NCBI RefSeq assembly: GCF_910596095.1
Contig: NC_056553.1
Span: forward strand, 24,500,725-24,564,724
Source: Thunnus maccoyii
Lineage: Eukaryota > Chordata > Actinopteri > Scombriformes > Scombridae
Direction of reading: 5' to 3'
DNA length: 64,000 bases
Made by a program: the position numbers and the translations under genes. This document shows, in pieces, positions 22,560 through 33,425 of the stretch (the first letter of the stretch is position 1; the number at the start of each line of letters is the position of its first letter). The notes beneath the pieces are model-generated. The model did not search any database. It was given only the letters and a program-made list of their open reading frames with translations, and was not told the origin of the DNA.

Positions 22560-24240
22560 GCTTGATTTCTTCTGGATGTGCAGAGATGCTGGGGAATCGC
22601 TTTAGTGGAGTGCCAAAGGAAATCCTTACCAGACTGGAGCAAGGGAAGAAGTCCAAAGTGTCAGAAGAATTGTGATCATTTGCAATGACTGCACGTCTAT
22701 TCCGCTAAGGCTTATGCTTATGTGTGTGAAAGTTTTGACCTTGCCATGCCCCATCCAGATACTATCTGGACCTGGTACAGCAATATCTCTGCAGATCCAG
22801 GATTCACAAAACCATTATTTTCTGCAGTACAGGCACAGGATGGGAACAAAGAAGGTAAGGAAACAATTTGTGCCTTTAGAAAGCATGTGGAATGATCTGC
22901 AGGGAAATTCCATGAATATGTAGATGTTGGTTGTGGCTCTGTTGATGACAGCTTGCCACCAGCAAGAGATGCATTGGTTCTCACTGCTGTTGCTATTGAT
23001 GAATCTTGGAAAATCCCTGTGGCATACTTCTTTGTTGATGCACTGACTGGTGAGGAGCACGCTAACATCATCAGCAAACGACCTCTGTCTTCACAGCATT
23101 GGAGTTCACACAGTATCTTTGACCTGCAACGGACCATCATGCCATTTTGCCATGTCAAAAACACTTCCTACATCCAACTGATTTCTCACAAGTTGTCCAC
23201 GTGATTTTGGATGTGTGCCACATGGTGCTCAGGAACACACTGGCTGAGAGAGGTTTGCTTCATACCCCAAGAGGAAAAATTAAGTGGCAATACCTTGTGG
23301 ATCTGAACAAACTTCAAAAGACACAAGGCCTAAGACTGGGAATCAAGCTAAAGATGGCACATACAAGGTGGGAGTGACAGAAGATGAAGGTAAAACTTTT
23401 CAGAGCAGTGTGGCAGATGCTCTGGAGTACTGCAACAAACATCTACATTTGCCACAGTTCAGAAAATGTGAGGAGACGGTGGACTTCCTAAGAACCATCA
23501 ATGCCACTTTTGATGTTCTCAACAGCAGGCACCCCCTGGGTAGACAAAGCACCAATGAGGACATAAAATAAAGAAAGCGCAGGAAAAAATCCTGAAAAAG
23601 TGGAAAAGACCCTTCTGGATCTCAAGGATGAAAAATGAATCCCTATACATTCTGGAAAATGATAAACCTGGTGGAAAAGCCAGATACCCAGTGCTGATAT
23701 CTCCTCACATACAAGTGCAGTCAAGATCACCTGGAGCGTTTCTTTTCCTCTGTCAGAGCAACAACAATCCCACTGCAAAACAGTTCACAGCTGTCTACAA
23801 GTGTCTTCTGGTTAAGCATCAGATAAAGATTGGAACAAGCAATTGTCTCCCCAGGGATGACACCAACCCTTCCTTCTCTTGAAGAATCGTGGAGGTTTGC
23901 AGAAGCCATCAGCAGGAATTATTGCCATGTGTACAGAATCAGAGTGTTGTTTTCAGAGGATTTTGAGAACAACCTCTTGCAAGCTTCTCCAGGGACATGG
24001 CCTAGCATCAGCTGTTATGAATTAAGTGCTGAATTACAGTGCTGACAAAACTCTGTTCCCAGGGCCGCACAACCACATGTTTGAAACCACTGTTGAAGGC
24101 AATCATGTCCACTACTTGGTGGAAATGGCATCCTCCATTAGAATGCACCATTAGGCAAAAAGAGATACTGAAAAGTTCAAAAAAGATCTTGTTAGACATA
24201 AATACACCAAACTGGTCCATTTTCACCATCAGTACTGTAC
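22560..24240 (+). mobile_element. P-element / THAP9-like transposase, multiply frameshifted
   Basis: Protein pieces in order on the plus strand: FSGVPKEILTRLEQGK (about 22,600), VSEEL and SFAMTARL; MPHPDTI-like and DPGFTKPLF-like (22,745-22,815); RKHVEW, VDVGCG and ARDALVLTAVAIDESWKIP (22,880-23,020) leading to YFFVDALTGEEHAN; CHMVLRNTL (23,218); FQSSVADALEYC (23,400); CEETVDFLRTINATFDVLNS (23,467); YKFSQDHLE-like and NNNPTAKQF (23,715-23,790); and a tail HNHMFETTVEGNHVHYLVEM (24,070). This order matches THAP9/P-element transposases. The IDEM-type Asp block is not preserved (KETICAFRKH stands there), stops and at least four frameshifts break the frame, and no N-terminal THAP zinc finger was found. 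It is a dead copy. Confidence 0.8.
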
Positions 24241-24290
24241 ATAAATTAGGACTGCTGTGTGTATGTGTGGTCTGTCATAGACTATTTTTT

Positions 24291-24495
24291 GGGGACACAT
24301 TTCAGACATAGGACCAGTTAACTAGGGAAGACTTGTCCAACTATGGACAAAAGCTGTGTCCCCAATTGGGGAAAAGATGATTTTTGGGTCAGTGGTTAAG
24401 GTTAGGTTAGGATTAGGTAAGTAATGGTTATGGTTAGGGTAAGTCTCCAGGAAATTAAAGTCTATATATATATCATGGTCCCCAGAAGTGACCAT

Positions 24496-24585
<90 letters not shown>

Positions 24586-24587
24586 CG
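24291..24587. repeat. Second copy of the TTAGG-rich repeat, ending in (AT)n and (TG)n
   Basis: Reads GGGGACACATTTCAG, GTGTCCCCAATTGGGG, TTTTTGGGTCAGTGGTTAAGG, TTAGG-type motifs, then 'aagtctccaggaaatt', a long (AT)n run at 24,500-24,563 and (TG)n to 24,585. The module order parallels 10,972-11,177, which indicates a dispersed repeat that carries a microsatellite. Confidence 0.65.
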
Positions 24588-25837
24588 CTTGTGCTGTGGT
24601 TGTTGGGAAAAAAAGGTTTTTGTTGTAAGATTTTATAGTAGATATCAAAGAAATTTCTAGTATTGTAAAATGTTCTTAGAGTTTATTGCAATAATCAGTC
24701 TTTGTAATAAAATGAATGTGTTGTATAGAAAACTGCTAATAGTTCAGGTATACCGAAAAAAGTTGTTGATTATTTGATACATAGTTGATCTGATTAGACT
24801 TCAGGTTGTGCTTTTGTTACACAATAAAACATTATAAAATCAAAGTTCGAGTGTCTTTATTCTTCAAATGCTTGTGTTTTGTCTTGGAAATGTCTAATTG
24901 TGGTCTTGTCAGGGTTTGTCTTGTCCTTGTCTGGTTTTGTCTTCCCCCTCTCAGCTTGCACCTGCCGTGGTGAGTGGGCTTTAAACTAAGACAGGCCTTT
25001 ATTGTGTGTGTGTATTTGGAGTAATAGTATTGGTAGTAAGTGAATAATTGCTCACAAAATGCTATAGAATAATACATTCGGAATTACATTAACCTATCCA
25101 TGCAGAAGGGGTAATTAAATACGTGTTAAGTTATGTGAAGTTAATACAATCACAATTGAAAATGAGCGGTGCTTGTTCTAGCGACTGTTCTGATAGAGCT
25201 GATGTGAACAGGAGTAAAGCTAGAGCGAGCCTTTGTGATGGACTATAATTTTGCCACACTAAGGCAGTTTAAGCAGCATTTGCTTTAACCTAGCAAGCAT
25301 CTTCATTCCTGAGACAACACAAATGTGCATAGTGTTCTCGTACACAGTAGTGACTTCAGAAAAAAAAACTCGATTTTTCTGGGCTTTGGAAAAGTTTTAC
25401 AATGATTAAACCCCCATCACTTAAAAGCATACAATAAAAAGAGTAATAATTGACCATGTTTATAGCTGCAGGTGTCCTGTCAACAGTTTTACAGACGTCT
25501 CTTTTACGATGGTGGTCTATGGGGACGATGCTTTTTGGGCTGCATGGGTATTTTTCGCTGCAATACCATGAGTGGTCACTGGGAAAAACTGGCTGCAAGA
25601 CTGAGCAAAGTCATTGTCATCTACATCACCACCTCAATCTTCTACAACTACTACCACATTCACCACCTCCTCCAGATAGTCCATCATAACTGGCGTTCCC
25701 AAAAAGGACACATTGCAGGCTGAGACATTGTGGTTTACACAGGTGGGTATTAAAGAATCAAGGAATTATGATATTTGATTATTTGCTTATGATGTTTGAT
25801 TAAAGGCCACAGGCCCTATTTTTATTTTTAATTTTAG
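24588..25837. other. No gene recognised
   Basis: An open frame near 25,450-25,690 has no recognisable domain. Nothing else is supported. Confidence 0.5.
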
Positions 25838-26006
25838 GGATGTTTGAGACACCATTGTTTAAGATGAATCATACATGGGTCACTGCCAAAGCATCAAGGT
25901 CACTAAATGATATTGTTAATTCAAACAATGGTGTAAAAGTTCTGAATTCGGTTAAGATCAAGGTGGAGCCTAAAAATAGGCTCCGCAACAGGAGTAGTTA
26001 TGAAAG
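25838..26006 (+). pseudogene. Exon-like open segment, unknown
   Basis: A 169-nt segment open throughout (56 codons), preceded by a T-rich tract ending in TTTTAG and followed by GTACAT. It encodes MFETPLFKMNHTW, then SLNDIVNSNNGVKVLNSVKI, then NRLRNRSSYER. It lies 2 kb upstream of the integrase pieces on the same strand, so it may be a 5' exon of that element. I do not recognise the sequence. Confidence 0.35.
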
Positions 26007-27312
26007 GTACATAAGATGATGTTTTATGATTTTGCATTAGCTTTTCCATCCTAGGATCGAAGCCTCCGTTTGCTCTGTATTACACTTGATGCACAGTAAA
26101 CCTATTCACATTGAACTCTGTGAACTCTAAGTTTCAAGTGTTTTACTTTGAGTCTGAATTTACCTGAGTTTTTGAGTTTAAATGTTATGGTAGACCTGAA
26201 GATTTAATGGCCTATCTGAAGATTTTCCACCACAATGGGCCTGATATGGAACATCTGCAAGGCTGAGCTCTGTTAAGGCCTTACATGATGTGGCCCACAT
26301 ATGGCTGACACACCAAAATCATCATAACCTTAACTGAACCATAACATAGCCATGAGTATTATCCCAGAATGGTCTATATTTTGACTCCTATGTATCCAAA
26401 GAATTTAGGAAGTCAAATTAATTTTAAATTTAAATCAAAATTTAAATTTTTACCACTGCTAGTCAGACATCTTAAAACGGGTAGTAAGCTAACTAAATGG
26501 TTAGCTGCTACTTACTTTAATTAAAATTACTGTGAATACTTGGACGTTTCCCTGTTTCCACTCATAGTATTATTACAGGTAACATTACAGATAACGTAAA
26601 TTAGCGTTAGAAATTGCTAATATTAGCTATGCTGACTCAAGTTGCCATGTTATATAATGTAACACTCAACAACAAAATGATAAAATGACTGTGTATGACT
26701 TTTTTTTTTACTTTTTTACTTCCTTAGAGTTGTCTTCCAGAAAGCAGAAAATTCGACAGTGGAGTTTGAGCGTTGCTCTCACGTATACGTAGTATTTCAT
26801 CCAGTCTCACGATGGAAAGAAGCGCTGTGATAGGCGATGTCAAATGTCAGACCGCGGCGTTATTGGCCCAAATCCAGTCTCACATTGGACAGTGAATACC
26901 ATGATTGGATTATGAGATTAGTTTACACAGACAGTCTTTACCCAAGTAGAGCAGCTGCCCCACTAAGGCCATGGATACCACATACTCTCATGACATACTC
27001 GTGAGATCAGCACACCTAATCATATCTTATGAGGAGGTCATTGATTGGATCAACTGAACACCCCAATTATGGCCCAGTTTCAGTATTTGCACAGGTGAAC
27101 CCTAAACGAGATATTGTTCAGGTTGAAACACTGTGGAAAAGCAATAGAAAGAAAAAAAAAAAGTATGTAAATTGTACAGTGCATGTTTTTCTTCAAGAGC
27201 AAACAAAAGACCTTAAGATTCCGAAGTCTCCATTAACTCTAGCCATATTATCTCTTGGAATTAATTATATTGTAATGCTCTCCACTTCTGCCTCCTCCTC
27301 CTCCACCTAGCC

Positions 27313-27317
<5 letters not shown>

Positions 27318-27358
<41 letters not shown>
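27318..27358. repeat. (TG)n microsatellite
   Basis: About 20 TG units. A 176-codon open frame that starts inside it is not treated as a gene. Confidence 0.95.
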
Positions 27359-27359
<1 letters not shown>

Positions 27360-27363
<4 letters not shown>

Positions 27364-27865
27364 TCCCCTTCCTTGTGTCTGTGCTTCATTACAGGAGTGG
27401 AGACAGGTGTGCCGGAGTCAGGCAACCAGCTGCCATCCATCATTAGTCCTGCATGAATATCTGGTTCAGCCTCCATCTCATCGCCAGATCGTAGACTCTG
27501 ATACCACAGTCAGTCACGTTTCTAGCCCTTCAAGCCTAACTACGGTTCTGTTGCTAATCAACATTGCTAATACCCTTTTCTCTGTGCCTGTAGTTTTGCC
27601 TCCTCCTGACTCTGGCCCCTGTCTCCAGCCCTTCTGCCTCGTCGGCGCAGCACAACACCCTGCTCATGGGGGAATCCCTCTGCCTGGCTCCCCTCAGCAT
27701 CCCTTCTGCCTAGCTTCACGCCAAAGTCTCAGCCCCCGGTTCCAGCTCCTGCTCAAGCCCTTACCCCAGCCTCCCAGCTACCACCTTGCAACAAACAATC
27801 TCCCAAAACTACTCACTGCCTCAGTTTTCTGCACTTGGGTCCACTAGCCTAGCCCCATAACATAT
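27360..27865 (+). mobile_element. Possible Gypsy-type LTR fragment
   Basis: Pyrimidine- and proline-codon-rich sequence ending in TTTTCTGCACTTGGGTCC and then ATAACA at about 27,860. This end resembles that of the solo LTR at 56,778-57,461 (CTCTGCATTTGGGTCCACC), and fish Gypsy LTRs often end this way. The 5' end is not defined and no target duplication was identified. Confidence 0.4.
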
Positions 27866-27939
27866 GTCATGTGGTTGCTACAAAATAAGAAGAATCAAGA
27901 AAAGAGAAATGTTGTCTATGATAAAGAAGAAGCCAACCA

Positions 27940-29930
27940 AACAAACAGACAAAGGATAATGTGCTTATTGTTTGTCATCAGCTAAACAAGGTGTGCAAAA
28001 GTCTGGGGATTGAGCTCAGCTTTTGTGCACTGTTTCATCCACAGACAAATGGGCTTGTTGAAAAACTAGATGGAACAATACAGAGGTAACAGCCCTGTAA
28101 TTATATATAATCATATCATATATATTTATGATATTGTGAACTGAAAATGTATTTGAAGCAAAGCAGCCTACATATTTATGTGATAATACTTTTCAGGGTA
28201 CTGTGCAAACTTGTAAACCAGTGTCCAGAGAGCTGAGATATGTATCTGGACACCTTGATGTTTGGACTGAGGACCAAAAATCACATCGCATCACTATTAA
28301 ATTCTCCCCATTCTTCCTCCTGTTTGGGACAGAGGTCTGCCTCCTTAGTGAGGTTCTGGAGCAATACAAGGCTGGGTTAGTGTAGAACATCTACAATTAA
28401 TCCATAGTTTGAAAAACAAATTGAAAAAATATACCTCATTGAGAATCAGTGTCAATGTTTATTATATGCTATGCAATAAATATTTTCATAGATGGGTTGG
28501 GGACAGTATACTTTTCAGTATTTACTTTCTGCCAACATTTTTATTCAAGGTTGTAATCACTACTGAATGACTATGCTAACAAAAATATAATTTTTGCCAT
28601 TACTGTTATAGTGATCAGGAGTGCTTTGAGATTGTACAGTTAGTCAACATAGAGATAAGTTTGTCTCATTCCCACAAACTTTAAAAATTAAAGTTCTATT
28701 TTACAGAATGACATCAGCATGACCAAGAGATGGTGTTGGAGGTCATTAAAAGGCAGGATTCCATTTTCACTTGTGTGTGAAAATATAACTGCAGCTCAAA
28801 GCAATACAAGATGCCCAAATCTGAGAAACAGGCATGTTTTCATGTAGGAGACAAGGTGCTTCGGAAAAATATTCGAAGCCAACAAAGAAAGGTTGGGAAG
28901 CTGGAGAGAAACTGCACTGGTCCCTTTACAATATTTGCCATAGAAGAGCTCAGACCTAAACCTAGAGTCGATGACCTCTGAATTTTCAAAGCCCTGAATA
29001 CCCCATAGAATTAAATCCCAAAAAGGACAATTAACAGTTACACCAACAGCCCTGGCCCTAACACCACCATCAGTCACGTCGCTGATTGCTGGGTTATTCA
29101 AAGTTTAATAATATTAAATGTTTGTGCACCAAATTCGACACTGCTCTCCCTTGGGTCCCCAGCCATACACCTGCCAAGTGTAGAGTCGATTGGAAGAAGG
29201 GTTCAAGACATACGCAAAAGGACTTACATACAGACATATTCCTTCCTTTGGTAGAGAGGTGTGAAGGATGCCTGGGATGGTCTAAAGGCCAATGTTCTGC
29301 TGTCAAAAATTGGGCCGTACAAGGTCTTTTATAGGGACGCTGGCCAAACAGGGCCTGGATTGGAGCTTGAGTGAGAGGTAAAAATTTGTTTTTTGTGAAA
29401 TAAAATTACATTTGAGAATTAATTACTACTAATTAATGTGGATTATGTTTGAATAAAATAATTGTTAACTGCTCATTTTAATTAGAATCAATTTTACAAG
29501 GTCATAAATGCCTACTTGGCCATGCTGGAGTATTGACGTCACATCTAAGGTGAGGGCACTTTATATAGATACATTTGGAATCACTTCAGTATGGAAAGGA
29601 AATATTCCACAAACGGTTCCATGATTCAGGGTTACACATGCTGGTAACGGTACTTATGTTATGGCTTGCAAGTCAAAGCTTTTGTACTGTATTTACATTA
29701 TTTCAGTGGGATCCCACACATTATAAAGTGCTGTTTGGTATTGTGAATGAACACCATCACTGGTTCCTGGTTGTAAGTGTTGCTTTTTCAGCAACTGAGA
29801 GCACATATAGACATGTTACATATATAGTATACCATCCAGTAAAAGATCCAGTGGTTGTTTTAAGTTTATGTTCAGCTCTGAAAATCCTTCAACTTACACC
29901 TTTATGCCAAAATAGCTAAATGTGAGAAGA
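27940..29930 (+). mobile_element. Integrase plus Ulp1-like protease element (Ginger-type?), decayed, intron-containing
   Basis: Exon-like pieces in order. 27,961-28,085: LNKVCKSLGIELSFCALF then HPQTNGLVEKLDGTIQ, the integrase-core motif with its conserved Glu, ending at GTAACA; TDKG with an Asp is seen just upstream. 28,197-28,372: KLVNQCPE, MFGLRTK-like and KFSPFFLLFGTEV. 28,707-28,985: FHVGDKVLRKNIRSQQRK, then GKLERNCTGPFTIF, the integrase C-terminal block. 29,213-29,375: DAWDGLKANVLLSKIGPYKV and PGLELE. 29,490-29,550: VINAYLAMLEY. 29,690-29,800: IVNEHHHWFLVV, the His-Trp block of Ulp1/C48 cysteine proteases. Stops and frameshifts occur in several pieces. The protease Gln/Cys block was not found. 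Ginger DNA transposons are reported to combine Gypsy-like integrases with extra protease domains; assignment here is inferred. Confidence 0.6.
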
Positions 29931-30418
29931 TGTCATATAGTAGAGTTTTTTATTTTTATTTTTGAAGACCATACAGGCAATATAGCCATCTGGAAAGAGG
30001 ACACTCCTGTTGAATTCACAAAGACAAACTGCTGCCAAGCTGAAAAGGTGCCAGGAACAAGGTACACTTTAATTATAGCTTCAGATTTTAAATAACCCAG
30101 TTAGCACATATTACTATAGATGCAGCTATACATCATAATGGAAATTTGTTGTAAGTCATGTTGGTGTCACAACATCTGTCAAACTAATTAAAATTAGATA
30201 CTGTTTTGTGATGTATGTGCATTGTACTGTATGCACATTGTATCTGCTATTGACACAACAGTCTCTATACTTGCAACTTAATTCACCTTTGGATATTTTA
30301 CAGCAGATGACCTTCAATAAATTTGGGAATATCTTCACTCTTGTACCCTAAATAGTCCCCCCCAAGTGGCAAGCTCTGAAGCACTAGCTTAAAAAACACT
30401 ACTCTCCCCCAGTTGTCA

Positions 30419-31062
30419 TGAAGTAGCAGTAATGGGTGGAACTAAATGTAGAGACTGGAAAGCAGGAATGAAGAAAACCGTCTTTATTTCAAGACTGGCA
30501 AGGCAAAGAAAAGCAGGGTTAGCTGAGTTAACTGAATCCAAAAAAACAACTGAGCAGGCAGCATGGAAACTACATGAACACAACAGGACCAAACAGAGGA
30601 TCCAACAAAGAGTGACTGCAAACCAAGACTTATATATGCTAATTGAACTAATAGACCACATGGTACAGGTGGCAAGACACAAGGATAGGCTGGGAGTTAT
30701 TGGCTGGGAAAGACACAGGGAGCAGGGCAGGACTGACGAGGCTGATACAGGACAGGTGTGGGGAAAACACAGAGGAGGTCAGGGCTAACGGAGGTAACGC
30801 AGGGCAGGTGAGAGGAGGAGAACATGAACACAGGAGGAGTGAAGAACACGTTACGGAAACATAGAGCAAACCAGAACCCAGAAAACACCACTCAACGGCC
30901 CAGCATAAACCAAAACGTCTCTGAATGAATGAACTTAGAAACACAGAACTACAAGCTAACCAATAATCTAATAGTCTTTCCAAGAAACAACTCAAACATG
31001 AAGGAGCATAATGATGCATAATGCGACACAGGAAACCAAAAGAACAACTACGAGTCCCAAAA
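30419..31062 (-). mobile_element. LTR copy 1 (minus strand, 5' end truncated)
   Basis: The reverse complement matches LTR copy 2 (31,707-32,240) from TTTTGGGACTCGTAGTTG onward. It carries a TATATAAG box (complement at 30,629-30,636) and an AATAAA signal (complement at 30,483-30,488), in the order expected of U3-R-U5, and ends CTACTTCA. The first ~17 LTR bases are replaced at about 31,063 by the inverted-arm sequence. No internal retroelement genes adjoin it. The 141-codon frame inside is an LTR by-product. Confidence 0.75.
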
Positions 31063-31081
31063 TCGGCGCCCATGTTAACAG

Positions 31082-31480
31082 GTTACGCCTGGGACACACT
31101 GGTTGCGTTAGCAGAGCGTGTGCGTTTGTGTCGCTGAACTGCTGTCTCTCTCACGCTTGCAGCGTCCACACTGGAAGCGTGTCTGCTGCGGCGCTTCTTC
31201 CACTGGCAGCCCTATCTTTCTCGCTTTCCCTGTCTATTTCTGCTGAGAACCGCGCGCATCACACTGAGAAAATAGGCGAGACCTCAAATCTCTAGATGAA
31301 GCGACGCAGCAGTCTCACGCGGGCAATGTGGCTGCTCTAACCCCTGGGCCACACTGGATGCATGAGCAAGGCGTGTGTGTCGCGGAACCTCTTGCTTTTC
31401 ATTTTGGCGCCAATGTTAACAGGTTAGAGCGGCCACACTGCCCGCGTGACACACACGTCTCACGCGAGGCTGCTGCGTCG
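31082..31480 (+). repeat. Inverted arm, left (~400 bp)
   Basis: Reverse-complement match to 32,278-32,674. Outer edge GTTACGCCTGGGACACACTGG (31,082) pairs with the complement at 32,654-32,674; inner edge GGCTGCTGCGTCG pairs with CGACGCAGCAGCC at 32,278. Smaller modules recur inside it, such as AGATGAAGCGACGCAGCAG and the block TAACCCCTGGGCCACACTGG (31,336). It is CpG-rich compared with its flanks. Confidence 0.8.
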
Positions 31481-31706
31481 ACGTTCTGCGAGGTTCTGCA
31501 ATGCGCATACACTGCTCACGCATCCAGTGTGTCCCAGGGGTTAGCCTGCCACGGAGCAGGCTAGTTCTGCTGACTAAGTCACCATGGTTACTGAGCTGGG
31601 ACTCATATAAGCTGCAGTGATGGAACGGAACTCTCACTTAAATTAGCAAGGCTTATTGAAATAAGCCAGGTTATCCGTTAGCCAGCTTGATGGAATACCC
31701 CCCTGG
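31481..31706. other. Loop segment between left arm and LTR copy 2
   Basis: Contains another CATCCAGTGTGTCCCAGG module (about 31,520) and a segment ending CCGTTAGCCAGCTTGATGG just before the LTR, which resembles a MITE end. Its origin is not resolved. Confidence 0.4.
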
Positions 31707-32240
31707 TGTCATGGACTCATGGTTTTGGGACTCGTAGTTGTTCTTTTGGTTTCCTGTGTTGCACTTCTGTTCAGCACTTGGTCATTTGATTATGCTCCTT
31801 CATGTTTGAGTTGTTTCTTGGAAAGACTATTAGATTATTGGTTAGCTTGTAGTTCTGTGTTTCTAAGTTCATTCATTCAGAGACGTTTTGGTTTATGCTG
31901 GGCCGTTGAGTGGTGTTTTCTTTGTTTTGGTTTGCTCTATGTTTCCGTTACGTGTTCTTCACTCCTCCTGTGTTCATGTTCTCCTCCTTTCACCTGCCCT
32001 GCGTTACCTCCGTTAGCCCTGACCTCCTCTGTGTTTTCCCCACACCTGTCCTGTATCAGCCTCATCAGTCCTGCCCTGCTCCCTGTGTCTTTCCCAGCCA
32101 ATAACTCCCAGCCTATCCTTGTGTCTTGCCACCTGTACCATGTGGTCTATTAGTTCAATTAGCATATATAAGTCTTGGTTTGCAGTCACTCTTTGTTGGA
32201 TCCTCTGTTCTGTCATGTTTATGCAGTTTCCATGCTGCCC
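31707..32240 (+). mobile_element. LTR copy 2 (plus strand, 3' end truncated)
   Basis: Begins TGTCATGGACTCATGG, the same start as the solo LTR at 56,778, and has TATATAAG at 32,165-32,172. The match to copy 1 stops after TTCCATGCTGCC (about 32,239), where the sequence changes to GGAGAAAATAGGCGAGACC, an inverted-arm module. The 144-codon frame inside is not a gene. Confidence 0.75.
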
Positions 32241-32277
32241 GGAGAAAATAGGCGAGACCTTGAATTGCTAGATGAAG

Positions 32278-32674
32278 CGACGCAGCAGCCTCGCGTGAGA
32301 CGAGTGTGTCACGCGGGCAGTGTGGTTGCTCTAACCTGTTAACATTGGCACCAAATTGAAAAGCAAGAGGTTCCGCGACACACGCCCTGCTCATGCATCC
32401 AGTGTGGCCCAGGGGTTAGAGCAGCCACATTGCCCGCGTGAGACTGCTGCGTCGCTTCATCTAGAGATTTGAGGTCTCGCCTATTTTATCCGCGTGATGC
32501 GCGCGGTTCTCAGCAGAAATAGACAGGGAAAGCGAGAAAGATAGGGCTGCCAGTGGCAGAAGCGCCGCAGCAGATACGCTTCCAGTGTGGACGCTGCAAG
32601 CGTGAGAGACACAGCAGTTCAGCGATGCACATGCACTGCTGAGGTTCACGCATCCAGTGTGTCCCAGGCGTAAC
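32278..32674 (-). repeat. Inverted arm, right (~400 bp)
   Basis: Reverse complement of 31,082-31,480 with scattered mismatches. A partial direct copy of one arm module (GAGAAAATAGGCGAGACC and following) sits just inside it at 32,242-32,277. Confidence 0.8.
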
Positions 32675-33004
32675 GGTCTAGCTTAATTTAGCTGCATGTC
32701 AAAGAATGTCCGACGGACGGAAACAGACTCTCAAAAGACGGTTCCATCAAGTGTCTTTTTTAACTCACATCACTTGTCCGTGTTTGGAAACATAAAATAG
32801 AGGAACTGTGAGGGACTTTTACAAAAATACTTATGTTTTTTTTTTTTTTTATTAAGTAAATCCCCATTTTATTCGTGGTCTCTTCTGTGTTGGAGTGAAC
32901 TCTTTAATTTAAAAGCTTAGCATTTATGATTTAAGAAATAAAAGTGTGCCAATGTTATTTCACTCATTTTGTTCAAACTGTGAAGACAACAAGAAAATTA
33001 GGCT

Positions 33005-33150
33005 GCAGGGGCTGCCATCAATATATGAATGTATGCAAGGTGCCAACCTGCTCATCAGGAGTGATGTAGCACTTTTTAATTTGTCCAAAGTGCTTTACAG
33101 TACAATGTTTCTAATGCTCACCCACTCACACACACATTCACACAGGTAGG
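33005..33150. repeat. Partial copy of the microsatellite-bearing fish repeat
   Basis: Shares GCAAGGTGCCAACCTGCTCA, AAAGTGCTTTACA and CACTCACACACACATTCACAC with the fuller copy at 38,012-38,720. Confidence 0.6.
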
Positions 33151-33390
33151 AAACACTTAACGTGACATAATTGTAAAGGAAAATAATCCAAAAAAATCCA
33201 GTAGGGAAGATAGGAAACACTTAACACTGAATAATCCAAAATCTGTAAATCCCAGTAGAGAAGAAAGGCAGTAGTTTAGTTAATCCAAAATCCACTGCAA
33301 AAAAAAAATTGCAGGAAAGCCATGTCAATCACACAAGCAGTGAAGTTCACAATCAACTGTCTATTTAGCAAATGACAAATCCCCATCACC

Positions 33391-33392
33391 CC

Positions 33393-33423
<31 letters not shown>

Positions 33424-33425
33424 AA
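33391..33425. repeat. Poly-C run followed by poly-A
   Basis: About 23 C then about 12 A. Homopolymer lengths of this size are often unreliable in assemblies. Confidence 0.9.

Noticed and set aside
22718..23164. 148-codon minus-strand frame
   Set aside because: Antisense to the P-element-type transposase, whose plus-strand motifs explain the region.
24322..24660. Frames rich in Ile-Tyr on both strands
   Set aside because: Translations of the (AT)n/(TG)n microsatellite.
27317..27847. 176-codon Pro/Ser-rich frame
   Set aside because: Starts within a TG microsatellite and coincides with a probable LTR fragment.
30648..31073. 141-codon minus-strand frame that closely resembles a 144-codon plus-strand frame at 31,719-32,153, suggesting a gene pair
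   Set aside because: Both frames lie inside copies of the same LTR. Their similarity is that of the repeat, and the Cys/Ser/Leu-rich composition reflects pyrimidine-rich DNA.
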